In this document: positions 15,704 through 24,393 of the stretch, piece after piece
How the letters are laid out: every line of letters begins with the position of its first letter
Position numbering within the stretch: position 1 is the stretch's first letter
DNA from: an uncultured Burkholderiales bacterium
GTDB taxonomy: Bacteria > Pseudomonadota > Gammaproteobacteria > Burkholderiales > Burkholderiaceae_C
DNA: 36,758 nucleotides
Direction: 5' to 3'
Assembly: GCA_903892175.1 (NCBI GenBank)
Contig: CAITHK010000286.1
Location: 1 to 36,758 of the forward strand
Program-made: the position numbers and the translations under genes
Notes under the pieces: model-generated
Seen by the model: only the letters and a program-made list of their open reading frames with translations
What the model was told of the DNA's origin: nothing
Database searches by the model: none

Positions 15704-18700
15704 ATGCAAGCGACACCTACCCCTGACAAATGGCAATTCTGGATTGACCGTGGCGGCACTTTCACGGACATCGTGGCCAAGCGCCCCGACGCCCGCTTGG
15801 TGACCCACAAGCTGCTGTCTGACAACCCCGAGCACTACAAAGACGCGGCCGTGGCGGGCATTCGCCACTTGCTGGGCTTGCAGCCCGGTCAGGTCATTTC
15901 GGCCGACCAAGTGGCCTGCGTGAAGATGGGCACGACGGTGGCCACCAATGCGTTGTTGGAGCGCAAAGGCGAGCCCACCCTGTTGGTCACCACACAGGGC
16001 TTTCGCGATGCCTTGCGCATTGCCTACCAAAACCGCCCGCGTTTGTTTGACCGCCACATTGTGTTGCCCGAGTTGCTGTACCAAGAGGTCATCGAAGCGC
16101 ATGAACGCATGGGCGCCCACGGTGAGGTGGTGCAGGCTTTGGATCTTGCCCATTTGCGCGCCGAGTTGCAGGCTGCATTTGCGCGGGGCCTGCGCAGCGT
16201 GGCGGTGGTCTTCATGCACGGTTACCGCTACACCGCACACGAACAAGCGGCCGCCCAATTGGCGCGTGAGGTGGGCTTCACCCAAGTGAGCACCTCGCAC
16301 GGCACCAGCCCGATGATGAAGTTTGTTAGCCGGGGTGACACCACAGTGGTGGATGCGTATTTGTCGCCCATCTTGCGCCGCTATGTGGACCAAGTAGCCG
16401 CCGAGATGCCTGGTGTGAAACTGTTTTTCATGCAGTCCTCGGGGGGCTTGACCGACGCCCATGTGTTCCAGGGCAAGGACGCCATCTTGTCGGGCCCAGC
16501 GGGCGGCATTGTGGGCATGGCACGCACGGCCGAGTTGGCCCAGGCCGAAGAAGCGCCGGGCGAAAGCGTGAAGGTGATTGGCTTTGACATGGGCGGCACC
16601 TCGACCGATGTGTCCCACTACGCCGGGGAGTTTGAACGCGAGTTTGAAACCCAGGTGGCGGGTGTGCGCATGCGCGCGCCCATGATGAGCATCCACACCG
16701 TGGCCGCAGGCGGCGGGTCGATCTTGAGTTTTGATGGTGCGCGCCTGCGTGTGGGGCCGCAAAGTGCAGGTGCCAACCCCGGGCCTGCCAGCTACCGACG
16801 CGGTGGCCCGCTCACTGTGACCGACGCCAACGTGATGCTGGGCAAGGTGCAACCGTCGCACTTTCCGAAAGTCTTTGGCCCCCAGGCCAACGAGCCGCTC
16901 CACCACGCCGTGGTGGCGCAACAGTTTGACGCCATGGCGCGCAACATGCAGCGCACGCCCGAAGCCTTGGCCGAGGGTTTTGTGCAGATCGCGGTGCAGC
17001 AAATGGCCAATGCCATCAAGAAAATATCGGTGGCACGCGGCTATGACGTGACGCGCTACACCTTGCAGTGCTTTGGTGGCGCGGGTGGGCAACACGCGTG
17101 CTTGGTGGCCGACGCCTTGGGCATGACCCGGGTGTTGGTGCACCCCTTGGCGGGTGTGCTGTCGGCCTATGGCATGGGGCTGGCGGATCAAAACGTGATC
17201 CGCGAGCAAGCCATTGAGCTGCCCTTGGTGGAGGCCAACATGGCCCACCTCACACAGACCTTGGCCACGCTGGAGCAAGCCGCGCAAGCGGAGCTGCTGC
17301 AACAGCAAAGTGTCCCAGGCGCGGTGTCGGTGCGACGCAGCGTGCATGTGCGCTACCAAGGAAGTGACTCTGCTTTGCGTGTGCCCATGGGCGAGTTGCC
17401 CGACATCGTGGCCGCGTTTGAGGCCGCTTACCGCCAACGCTTTGCGTTTTTGATGCAAGGCAAAGCCTTGGTGGTAGAAGCCGTGTCGGTGGAGGTGCTG
17501 CTGGCGGGTGACGCCCCGAGCGAGCAGCGCCATGTGGTGCACCCAGCGCGTGAGGTGCCGCGTCGCGACACGGTGCGCATGTATGCCGACGGGGCATGGC
17601 ACGACGCCGCGCTGGTGGTGCGCGAGGACTTGCAAGCGGGCGATGTGGTGGTGGGCCCGGCCATCGTGGCCGAGAAAAATGCCACCACCGTGGTGGAGCC
17701 GGGTTGGCAAGCCCACTTGAGCGCGTTGGACCACTTGGTGTTGACGCGGCGCGTGGCGCGCAGCGTGCGCTACGCGGCAGGCACCCAGGTCGACCCGGTG
17801 CTGCTGGAGGTGTTCAACAACCTGTTCATGAACATTGCCGAACAAATGGGCTTGCAGCTGCAAAACACCGCGCACTCGGTGAACATCAAAGAGCGGCTGG
17901 ACTTTTCGTGCGCCTTGTTCAATGCCCAAGGCCATCTGATTGCCAATGCGCCGCACATGCCGGTGCATTTGGGCTCGATGGGCGAGAGCATCCAAACCGT
18001 GATCCGGGAGAACGCGGCCACCATGCAGCCAGGCCATGTGTACGTGCTCAACGACCCCTACCATGGCGGCACGCACTTGCCCGACATCACCGTCATCACA
18101 CCGGTCTATCTGGATGACGCGACGCAGCCGAGTTTTTATGTGGGCTCTCGGGGCCACCATGCAGACATTGGGGGCACCACGCCTGGCTCCATGCCACCGT
18201 TCTCCACCCGCATTGAAGAAGAGGGTGTGCAGATCAACAACGTGTTGTTGGTCGAGCGCGGTGTGCTGCGCGAAGCCGAAATGCTGCGCCTGCTGCAAAG
18301 CGGCGACCACCCCAGCCGCAACCCGGCGCAAAACATGGCTGACCTGAAGGCCCAAATTGCCGCCAATGAAAAAGGCGTGCAAGAGCTGCGCAAGATGGTG
18401 GCGCAGTTTGGCCTGGACGTGGTGCAAGCCTACATGGGCCATGTGCAAGACAACGCAGAAGAGGCGGTGCGCCGGGTGATCACGCGTTTGAAAGACGGAC
18501 AGTTCACGCTGCCGCTGGACAACGGTGCGCAAATTCAGGTGGCGATACGCGTCAACGCGCCCGAGCGCACGGCAGAGATTGACTTCACCGGCACCTCCCC
18601 CCAACTGACCAACAACTTCAACGCACCCAAGGCCGTCTGCATGGCGGCGGTGTTGTATGTATTTCGCAGTTTGGTGGACGACGACATTCCGCTCAATGCC

Positions 18701-19345
18701 GGTTGCTTGAAACCGCTGCGCGTGACCATTCCTGCGGGTTCCATGCTCAACCCCAACCCACCGGCTTCGGTGGTGGCGGGCAATGTGGAAACATCCACCT
18801 GCATCACCAATGCCTTGTTGGGCGCGCTCGGGGTGATGGCGGGCAGTCAGCCCACCATGAACAATTTCACCTTTGGCAACGCGCAGTACCAGTACTACGA
18901 AACCATCTCAGGGGGCAGCGGTGCGGGTGTGTTGACCGACGCCTCTGGCCACGCCACAGGCGGTTTTGACGGCACGAGCCTGGTGCAAACCCACATGACC
19001 AATTCGCGTTTGACCGATCCTGAAATTTTGGAGTTTCGTTTTCCGGTGCGCTTGCTGAGCTACGCGATTCGGGCAGGCTCGGGCGGCGCGGGGCGCTGGC
19101 GTGGGGGCGACGGCGGCGTGCGCCGCATCGCGTTCTTAGAACCCATGACAGCCAGCGTGTTGTCGAACGGTCGCATCCATCCCGCGTTTGGCGCAGCAGG
19201 CGGGCACGCCGGTGACGTGGGCATCAACCGCGTGGTGCGCGCGGATGGACGCGTTGAGGACTTGGGCCACATTGCCCAAGCCGAGATGGGGGTGGGCGAT
19301 GTGTTTGAAATTCACACGCCAGGCGGTGGGGGCTATGGCGTGTAG
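15704..19345 (+). CDS. 5-oxoprolinase / hydantoinase family protein (fused HyuA-HyuB)
   Basis: 1213-residue fused enzyme, the length of ATP-dependent 5-oxoprolinases that open 5-oxo-L-proline to glutamate. The HyuA half starts with FWIDRGGTFTDIVAKRPD (residues about 10-28, ASKHA-type phosphate-binding loop) and contains IGFDMGGTSTDVSHYAGE (near 292) and FGGAGGQHACLVADALG. The HyuB half begins near residue 695 (DPVLLEVFNNLFMNIAEQMG) and has VLNDPYHGGTHLPDITV and the glycine-rich GSGGAGRWRGGDGGVRR near 1125. ATG 15704 was chosen because homologues start just before the GGTFTD motif; upstream ATG 15671 is the alternative. No ribosome site is evident. Divergent from dctPQM, suggesting uptake plus hydrolysis of one substrate class; hydantoin substrates cannot be excluded. 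Confidence 0.9.
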   Translation: MQATPTPDKWQFWIDRGGTFTDIVAKRPDARLVTHKLLSDNPEHYKDAAVAGIRHLLGLQPGQVISADQVACVKMGTTVATNALLERKGEPTLLVTTQGFRDALRIAYQNRPRLFDRHIVLPELLYQEVIEAHERMGAHGEVVQALDLAHLRAELQAAFARGLRSVAVVFMHGYRYTAHEQAAAQLAREVGFTQVSTSHGTSPMMKFVSRGDTTVVDAYLSPILRRYVDQVAAEMPGVKLFFMQSSGGLTDAHVFQGKDAILSGPAGGIVGMARTAELAQAEEAPGESVKVIGFDMGGTSTDVSHYAGEFEREFETQVAGVRMRAPMMSIHTVAAGGGSILSFDGARLRVGPQSAGANPGPASYRRGGPLTVTDANVMLGKVQPSHFPKVFGPQANEPLHHAVVAQQFDAMARNMQRTPEALAEGFVQIAVQQMANAIKKISVARGYDVTRYTLQCFGGAGGQHACLVADALGMTRVLVHPLAGVLSAYGMGLADQNVIREQAIELPLVEANMAHLTQTLATLEQAAQAELLQQQSVPGAVSVRRSVHVRYQGSDSALRVPMGELPDIVAAFEAAYRQRFAFLMQGKALVVEAVSVEVLLAGDAPSEQRHVVHPAREVPRRDTVRMYADGAWHDAALVVREDLQAGDVVVGPAIVAEKNATTVVEPGWQAHLSALDHLVLTRRVARSVRYAAGTQVDPVLLEVFNNLFMNIAEQMGLQLQNTAHSVNIKERLDFSCALFNAQGHLIANAPHMPVHLGSMGESIQTVIRENAATMQPGHVYVLNDPYHGGTHLPDITVITPVYLDDATQPSFYVGSRGHHADIGGTTPGSMPPFSTRIEEEGVQINNVLLVERGVLREAEMLRLLQSGDHPSRNPAQNMADLKAQIAANEKGVQELRKMVAQFGLDVVQAYMGHVQDNAEEAVRRVITRLKDGQFTLPLDNGAQIQVAIRVNAPERTAEIDFTGTSPQLTNNFNAPKAVCMAAVLYVFRSLVDDDIPLNAGCLKPLRVTIPAGSMLNPNPPASVVAGNVETSTCITNALLGALGVMAGSQPTMNNFTFGNAQYQYYETISGGSGAGVLTDASGHATGGFDGTSLVQTHMTNSRLTDPEILEFRFPVRLLSYAIRAGSGGAGRWRGGDGGVRRIAFLEPMTASVLSNGRIHPAFGAAGGHAGDVGINRVVRADGRVEDLGHIAQAEMGVGDVFEIHTPGGGGYGV

Positions 19346-19362
19346 GGCCGCAGCGCAACAAC

Positions 19363-20535
19363 TTAGCCGTTGTGCAAAATTTGCATCAACGCCACCAACC
19401 CAATGGCTTGCGCACCATGTCGCATGGCAAAGCGCTCTGTGCCGGGGTAGACCACGTAACGCTGGTCGATGCGCAAGTCGGCGCAGGCGATGTCAAAGCC
19501 CTTGCTCAGGGTGGGGGCGGTGGAGCGCTTGATTTCAATGGCCATCCAGGGTTGACCACCGCGTTCAATCAACAAATCGATTTCAGCGCCCGCGTGGGTG
19601 CGGTAGGTGTAGGGGGTGCAGTTGGGGCTGGCAGCAGCCATCAGGTTGTCGATGCAAAAGCCCTCAAAGCTCAGGCCGCACACGGGGTGCCCGCTCAGGT
19701 CGTGCAAACTGCCCAAGCCCAGCAGTGCATGCACCAAGCCGCTGTCACGCACATAAATTTTGGGCGCTTTGACCAAGCGTTTGCCGACGTTGCCGCTCCA
19801 GGGGCGCAGACGTCGCAGCAGTTGCAGGTCCACCAGCAAATCGATGTAGCGGTCAACCGTTGGGCTGCTCACGCCCAGCCCACTGGCCAAACGGCTTTGC
19901 TGCAACAGCGCGCCTTGCTGGTGGGCCAACATGGTCCACAAGCGGCCCACTGTTTCGGCGGGCAGGCGCGGGGCAAAGAGTGGGACATCGCGTTGCAGGT
20001 AGCTGCGCACAAAATCTTCTCGCCAGCGCAGGCTGGTTGCATCGTTGGCCGCCAGCAGGCTGTCAGGAAAACCGCCCCGCAGCCACAGCGCATCCAGATC
20101 CGAGGCCGACCACTCCAGCGCGTGAATCGGGCCGATCTCCAAATAAGCAACACGTCCCGCCAAGGTTTCGCTGCTTTGTTGCATCAAATCCAACGAGGCA
20201 GAACCCAGCAGCAAGAAGTGTCCAAAACGCTGCCCGCCTCGTCGGCGTTCGTCGATGATGCCGCGCAAGACCTCAAACAGGCCGGGCATGCGGTGGATCT
20301 CATCCAGGATCACCAGCTTGCCACCTTGGGCACGCAAGAAAGCATCGGCATCTTCCAGCCGCAAGCGGTCCGCTGGACGCTCCAGATCCAGGTAAGTTGC
20401 ACCCGCAGGCCAGGTGTCAGCCAGCGTCAGCGCCAAGGTGGTTTTGCCCACTTGACGAGGACCTAGCAACACCACCGCCGGGCTTTCGTGCAGGCGTTCA
20501 GACAGGGTTGAGAGGGTGTGGCGTTCTATCATCAT
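19363..20535 (-). CDS. AAA_14 ATPase with C-terminal DUF4143
   Basis: 390-residue protein. The N-terminal AAA_14 domain has Walker A GPRQVGKTTLAL (about residues 25-36), Walker B KLVILDEIHRMP (about 93-104) and GSASLDLMQQSS as sensor region. The C-terminal DUF4143 domain follows (DRYIDLLVDLQLLRRLRPW, then AEIDLLIERGGQPWMAIEIK), which resembles a PD-(D/E)XK nuclease-like fold. These proteins are widespread, patchily distributed and of unknown function. It is out of keeping with its housekeeping neighbours, and its start codon lies inside a long AT-rich inverted repeat, both hinting at acquisition. ATG 20535 or the next codon ATG 20532 is the start; no Shine-Dalgarno is visible. Confidence 0.9.
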   Translation of the reverse strand: MMIERHTLSTLSERLHESPAVVLLGPRQVGKTTLALTLADTWPAGATYLDLERPADRLRLEDADAFLRAQGGKLVILDEIHRMPGLFEVLRGIIDERRRGGQRFGHFLLLGSASLDLMQQSSETLAGRVAYLEIGPIHALEWSASDLDALWLRGGFPDSLLAANDATSLRWREDFVRSYLQRDVPLFAPRLPAETVGRLWTMLAHQQGALLQQSRLASGLGVSSPTVDRYIDLLVDLQLLRRLRPWSGNVGKRLVKAPKIYVRDSGLVHALLGLGSLHDLSGHPVCGLSFEGFCIDNLMAAASPNCTPYTYRTHAGAEIDLLIERGGQPWMAIEIKRSTAPTLSKGFDIACADLRIDQRYVVYPGTERFAMRHGAQAIGLVALMQILHNG

Positions 20536-20569
20536 TGAAATTTTAACGTGACGAATTAAAATTTCAATG
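20533..20569. repeat. 14-bp perfect inverted repeat at the start of the ATPase gene
   Basis: The arms CATTGAAATTTTAA (20533-20546) and TTAAAATTTCAATG (20556-20569) are perfect reverse complements around the 9-base spacer CGTGACGAA. The arms are almost all A/T in a G+C-rich region. The left arm includes the ATG of the DUF4143 ATPase gene (minus strand), so the element may be an operator for autoregulation or a hairpin hiding the start codon in mRNA. It could also be a scar of insertion. Confidence 0.85.
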
Positions 20570-20627
20570 TTTAATCAATTTCATGCCGAGTCTGAGCATT
20601 TTTGCCCAAGCTGCGATCCAGCTTGAA

Positions 20628-20909
20628 TCAGGGCTTGAAGGCTTGACCGTTGACGGTCGGCCCTTGGTCTGAGAACTGTTGGGCTTTGGCCGGGCCAAAA
20701 CCTGAGACCCGCTTCATCACATCGCGCCACGATGCAAACAGTTCGTGCTCACGCGCTTGCAACACCTTGGCGCTGAGTGCTGGGCCCATGCCACGCAGGC
20801 TGTCGAGTTCGGCGACGTTGGCCTGGTTGATCTCCAGCGCTTAGCTGCTGGCGCACAGCAACAAGGTGCACACAGCCGAGGCGATGCGCCAAGGACGTGT
20901 GCCATGCTG
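20628..20909 (-). pseudogene. comEA-like helix-hairpin-helix gene broken by a stop codon
   Basis: On the minus strand a frame ending at TGA 20628 encodes 70 residues starting ALEINQANVAELDSL and continuing RGMGPALSAKVLQA and RVSGFGPAKAQQF: two helix-hairpin-helix motifs of the ComEA/YbaV DNA-binding family, normally secreted. The codon just upstream is TAA (20843-20841); a single C-to-T change from CAA would create it. Before it the same frame encodes a signal-peptide-like stretch (RIASAVCTLLLCASS), but that lead has no ATG and meets another stop at 20912. The mature domain is intact but has no usable start apart from an internal Met. A sequencing error could explain the TAA. The rest of the 415-base gap (20536-20627 and 20910-20950) shows only the inverted repeat and a 7-bp hairpin at 20607-20625. 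Confidence 0.72.
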
Positions 20910-20950
20910 TCAACCTGAGGCAGGGGGCGCATGCGGCCTGGGCGGTGTGT

Positions 20951-21955
20951 TCAGCTCGCCTGACTGAGCGTGGCCATGTACTGCGTCACGCCGCTTTGCA
21001 CGTCGGCAAAGGCGTGGTCACAGCCGCTGGCGCGCAAGGCGGTCAGGTCAGCTTGGGTGTAGCACTGGTATTTGCCACGCAGTGCATCGGGGAAGGGCAC
21101 GTACTCGATCAAGCCCGCTTGGGCTGCGCCTGCCAAGTCAAGCGCGCTGTCGCCTTGGGTGCCGCGCAAAGCGTTGACCACGGACAGGGCGACGTCGTTG
21201 AAGGGTTGTGCACGGCCAGTGCCGAGGTTGAAGATGCCGGACTGATCGGGGTGGTCGAGGAACCACAGGTTCACGGCCACCACGTCGTCGATGAACACAA
21301 AGTCGCGCATTTGCCCGCCAGCAGCGTAGCCACCGTACTCACCAAACAACTTGACCCGACCTTGGGCCTTGAACTGGTTGAATTGGTGAAACGCCACACT
21401 GGCCATGCGGCCCTTGTGTTGCTCGCGCGGTCCATAGACGTTGAAGTAACGAAAACCCACCACTTGGCGCTTGAACTTTTTGAAGTTGCCCCCGCACTCG
21501 CGGCGCATGCGCTGGTCAAACAGCAGCTTGGAGTAGCCATAGACGTTGAGCGGGTGCTCGAACTCAGGCGTTTCGCGGAAGGTGTCGCTGCCGCCATAGG
21601 TGGCGGCGGACGAGGCGTAAATCAGGCGGGTGCCCGCTTGTTGGCAGCTATTGAACAAGCCACACGACAGGGTGTAGTTGTTGTCCATCATGTACTTGCC
21701 GTCGCTCTCCATGGTGTCGCTGCAAGCGCCTTCGTGAAACACGGCTTCGACTTTGCCAAACGCACCTTGTGCAAACAGTTCATAAAACACATCTTTGTCG
21801 AGGTAGTCGGCAATCTTCAAGTCCGCCAAGTTGCGGAATTTGTCGCCCTCGGTCAGGTCGTCCACCGCGATGATGTGGTCAATGCCACGCGCATTCAAAC
21901 CTCGGATGATGTTGCTGCCAATAAAACCTGCGGCTCCGGTCACAACGATTTTCAT
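20951..21955 (-). CDS. hldD: ADP-L-glycero-D-manno-heptose 6-epimerase
   Basis: 334-residue short-chain dehydrogenase/reductase-fold epimerase that makes the ADP-heptose precursor of the LPS inner core. The NADP-binding motif [10 protein letters not shown] occupies residues 6-15, the serine is in [10 protein letters not shown] (about 115), and the catalytic YxxxK is Tyr139/Lys143 in [23 protein letters not shown] follows. The start at ATG 21955 places the Rossmann motif normally and is preceded by AAAGGA. It lies 46 bases after hldE in the same direction, at the end of the rpsA-ihfB-lapAB-hldE-hldD string. Length matches E. coli HldD (310) with modest extension. Confidence 0.97.
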   Translation of the reverse strand: MKIVVTGAAGFIGSNIIRGLNARGIDHIIAVDDLTEGDKFRNLADLKIADYLDKDVFYELFAQGAFGKVEAVFHEGACSDTMESDGKYMMDNNYTLSCGLFNSCQQAGTRLIYASSAATYGGSDTFRETPEFEHPLNVYGYSKLLFDQRMRRECGGNFKKFKRQVVGFRYFNVYGPREQHKGRMASVAFHQFNQFKAQGRVKLFGEYGGYAAGGQMRDFVFIDDVVAVNLWFLDHPDQSGIFNLGTGRAQPFNDVALSVVNALRGTQGDSALDLAGAAQAGLIEYVPFPDALRGKYQCYTQADLTALRASGCDHAFADVQSGVTQYMATLSQAS

Positions 21956-22001
21956 AAGGCGTCCTTTGTGCGCATCGCGCCAGTGTGTGTGGTCGAAAAT
22001 C

Positions 22002-22931
22002 TCACGCGAACAACTCCTCAAAGCTGACGGTGGCGGTGCCAAATTTGCCCACCACAATGCCACCGGCACGGTTGGCCAGGGGCATCGCCTCGCGCAAGCT
22101 CAGGCCGCTGGCGACCAAGGCAGCGAGGGTGGCAATCACGGTGTCGCCGGCGCCGGTGACGTCAAACACTTCGCGGGCTTGGGCTGAGACATGCAGCTCG
22201 CCTTGGGCATCAAACAGGGTCATGCCTTCTTCGCTGCGGGTCAACAGCAAGGCGTCGAGTTGCAATTGCGCTCGCAGTGCATGGGCTTTGTGGCGCAGCT
22301 CTTCTTCGTTGGCCCACTCGCCAATGACTTGTTGCAGTTCGGCGCGGTTGGGCGTGATGCAGCTGGCCCCGGCGTAGCGCGAATAGTCGCTGCCCTTGGG
22401 GTCGATCAACACGGTTTTGCCTGCTGCGCGGGCGGCCGCAATCATCTGGCTGACATGGGCCAAGCCCCCTTTGCCGTAATCAGAGAACAACACCACGGCA
22501 TGTGTGGGTAGCAGCTTGGTAAACAGAGCCGACTGTGAGGCCAGTACCTCGGTTTGTGGTGTGTTTTCAAAGTCAATGCGCAACAGCTGTTGCTGGCGTC
22601 CAATGACGCGCAGCTTGACGGTGGTTTTGAGTTGCGCGTCGCGCCCTAAATGGGGGGCAATGCCGGTTTGGGCCACCAAGTCTTCCAGCAAGTGGCTGGC
22701 TTCATCGTCGCCCACGACCGACAACAAACTGGCATGCGCGCCCAGGCTGACCACGTTGTAGGCCACGTTGGCGCAACCGCCCAAGCGGTTTTCTTCCCGA
22801 GTCACGCGCACCACTGGCACGGGCGCTTCAGGGCTGATGCGCTCGACGGCGCCGTACCAATAGCGGTCTAGCATCACGTCGCCCACCACCAGCACCTGGG
22901 CTTGGGCGAGTTGTTCACGGCTGACGGTCAT
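22002..22931 (-). CDS. rfaE1: D-glycero-beta-D-manno-heptose-7-phosphate kinase (HldE kinase domain only, RfaE1)
   Basis: 309-residue PfkB/ribokinase-family sugar kinase that phosphorylates heptose-7-phosphate at C1. [21 protein letters not shown] near the N-terminus, [12 protein letters not shown], and [15 protein letters not shown] near residue 255 with the catalytic aspartate are diagnostic. It lacks the C-terminal adenylyltransferase half found in E. coli HldE, so a separate RfaE2 must be encoded elsewhere. The ATG at 22931 overlaps the lapB TGA (ATGA), implying coupling, and hldD follows. Confidence 0.95.
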   Translation of the reverse strand: MTVSREQLAQAQVLVVGDVMLDRYWYGAVERISPEAPVPVVRVTREENRLGGCANVAYNVVSLGAHASLLSVVGDDEASHLLEDLVAQTGIAPHLGRDAQLKTTVKLRVIGRQQQLLRIDFENTPQTEVLASQSALFTKLLPTHAVVLFSDYGKGGLAHVSQMIAAARAAGKTVLIDPKGSDYSRYAGASCITPNRAELQQVIGEWANEEELRHKAHALRAQLQLDALLLTRSEEGMTLFDAQGELHVSAQAREVFDVTGAGDTVIATLAALVASGLSLREAMPLANRAGGIVVGKFGTATVSFEELFA

Positions 22932-24079
22932 AGTTCCTCCACCCGCCTGGCGGGGTAGCTGTCCCAGGCTTGGCAGCCTGGGCATTGCCAAAAATGTTGG
23001 CTGGCTTCAAAGCCACAGGCGGCGCAGCGGTAGCGTTGCAGCGGTTTGGCGGCACGCTCCAAGGCGCGTTGGACCTGTGGGTGAAATTGTTCGTGCTCAA
23101 ACTTTTCGTGGGCAATCCATTGGGTGGCCGCCACCAACGAGGGCTCGCGCTGCAGGTGCTGGGCATACCGCGCGTTGGTGTTGGTGTCGCCTTGGGCGGT
23201 GCGCAGGCTCACGATGGCGTTGAGCACATCCAAAGAGGCCGCTTGGGTGTAGCTGTCCTCCAGTAGGGTCAAGGCGCGGTCGCTGCAACCCAGGGAGAGC
23301 GCCAAGGTGGCCAGCTTGGGTGCCAGCAACGGCCAAGCCGAGGGTACGTGCTCGGCCAGTGCGCCCAGGGTGTCAAAGGCGTCTTGCGGGCGTTGGCTGT
23401 CGGCCAAGGCTTGGGCCATTGCCATGCGTGGACGGGCCGACTGGGGGGCCACAGCGATGGCACGCTCCAACAAGGCCAGCACGTCGTTGCCGTGCTGGGT
23501 CAGGTCCAGGCTGGCTGCTTGCTCGCACAAGTAATGGGCCAAGCGCCCATGAAAACTGCCCTGGCCGCTGTCGCTGAGTTTTTGGGCGATGACCGAGGCC
23601 TTGGCCCAATCGCGTGAACGTTCGTAAATGCTCAGCAGCGCCAGGTGGGCTTGCGGCGCGTGTACTGTGCCTTCGAGTTTGTGCAGCGCGTCTTCGGCAC
23701 GGTCTAACAAGCCCGCCTTGAGGTAGTCAAGGGCAAGTGCGTGTTGGGCCCGGTCCCGGTCGTTTTGGCTCAGGTCGCCGCGCGACAGCAAGTGTTGGTG
23801 CACCCGCACCGCACGTTCGTATTCGCCACGGCGGCGAAACAAGTTGCCCAGTGCAAAGTGCAGCTCCGAGGTGTCGGGGTCGTGTTGGACGGCTTCGATG
23901 AAGGCGTCGATGGCCTGGTCTTGTTGCTCGTTGAGCAAGTGGTTCAGGCCCTTGAAATAGGCCTTGGGCGTTTGTCGGTTTTCTAGCCGCAGCTGGCGCA
24001 AGTCCATGCGCGACGCGAGCCAGCCCAAACCAAAGGCCAGGGGTAGGCCAATGAAGATCCAAGAGAAATCAAATTCCAT
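22928..24079 (-). CDS. lapB: LPS assembly protein LapB (YciM)
   Basis: 383-residue TPR protein that regulates LPS synthesis, in E. coli by promoting FtsH-dependent turnover of LpxC. It starts with one membrane anchor (FSWIFIGLPLAFGLGWL, residues about 5-21), carries TPR-like helices through residue ~340, and ends in a rubredoxin-like zinc knuckle CAACGFEASQHFWQCPGC. All three parts match LapB. It overlaps lapA by 11 bases and the hldE start by 4. Placement next to heptose genes fits its role. Confidence 0.95.
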   Translation of the reverse strand: MEFDFSWIFIGLPLAFGLGWLASRMDLRQLRLENRQTPKAYFKGLNHLLNEQQDQAIDAFIEAVQHDPDTSELHFALGNLFRRRGEYERAVRVHQHLLSRGDLSQNDRDRAQHALALDYLKAGLLDRAEDALHKLEGTVHAPQAHLALLSIYERSRDWAKASVIAQKLSDSGQGSFHGRLAHYLCEQAASLDLTQHGNDVLALLERAIAVAPQSARPRMAMAQALADSQRPQDAFDTLGALAEHVPSAWPLLAPKLATLALSLGCSDRALTLLEDSYTQAASLDVLNAIVSLRTAQGDTNTNARYAQHLQREPSLVAATQWIAHEKFEHEQFHPQVQRALERAAKPLQRYRCAACGFEASQHFWQCPGCQAWDSYPARRVEEL

Positions 24080-24350
24080 GGGTGGCGTCTGGGGTGGTGG
24101 GGGGGGCGCTGGGCACGGTGGTTTTGGCCGAGCGACGATGACGCCACCAGCGGGGCACCATGCCGAGCACGCCTACGGCCACGCCCACGACAAAAGCACT
24201 CAGGACCACCAGCACCAAGGGTGCTTGCCACGTCGTGCCAAAAAAGAAATGGACCACGGCGTCATGCTGGTTGTTGAGTGCAAAAGCGAACAGGGTAAAA
24301 AAAATGGCTGCTTTCAGAGTGTTCTGAAGCAGCCACATGAGGTTTTTCAA
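24069..24350 (-). CDS. lapA: LapA family protein (DUF1049), TTG start
   Basis: 93-residue inner-membrane protein with two membrane helices (about residues 10-26 and 42-66), the second followed by the basic RWWRHRRS typical of DUF1049. It is the usual partner of lapB in LPS assembly. The start is TTG at 24350: an AGGAG lies at ideal spacing (5 bases), while the next ATG (fifth codon) has no ribosome site. The mRNA can form a small stem pairing that AGGAG with an upstream CTCCT. Confidence 0.88.
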   Translation of the reverse strand: MKNLMWLLQNTLKAAIFFTLFAFALNNQHDAVVHFFFGTTWQAPLVLVVLSAFVVGVAVGVLGMVPRWWRHRRSAKTTVPSAPPTTPDATHGI

Positions 24351-24373
24351 GGCGACTCCTCCGTGACAAGGAG
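24348..24373 (-). promoter_or_regulatory. Ribosome binding site of lapA within a small hairpin
   Basis: On the minus strand CTCCT (24373-24369) can pair with the AGGAG (24360-24356) that serves the TTG start at 24350, with an 8-base loop. The ribosome site decides the TTG start. A five-pair stem is weak, so any translational control through it is speculative. Confidence 0.4.
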
Positions 24374-24393
24374 AATTTTAGCCCCGCCTCGGT

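Noticed and set aside
15416-18604. Open frame of over 1000 codons antisense to the oxoprolinase gene
   Set aside because: The translation is rich in His, Arg, Gly and Gln with no family signature, as expected for the shadow of a G+C-rich gene in the opposite frame; the sense gene has full domain motifs.
20607-20625. Hairpin CAAGCTG-CGATC-CAGCTTG as terminator for the comEA-like gene
   Set aside because: The T-run lies on the wrong side for the minus-strand gene (minus RNA would have A's after the stem), so it does not fit an intrinsic terminator; kept only as a remark.
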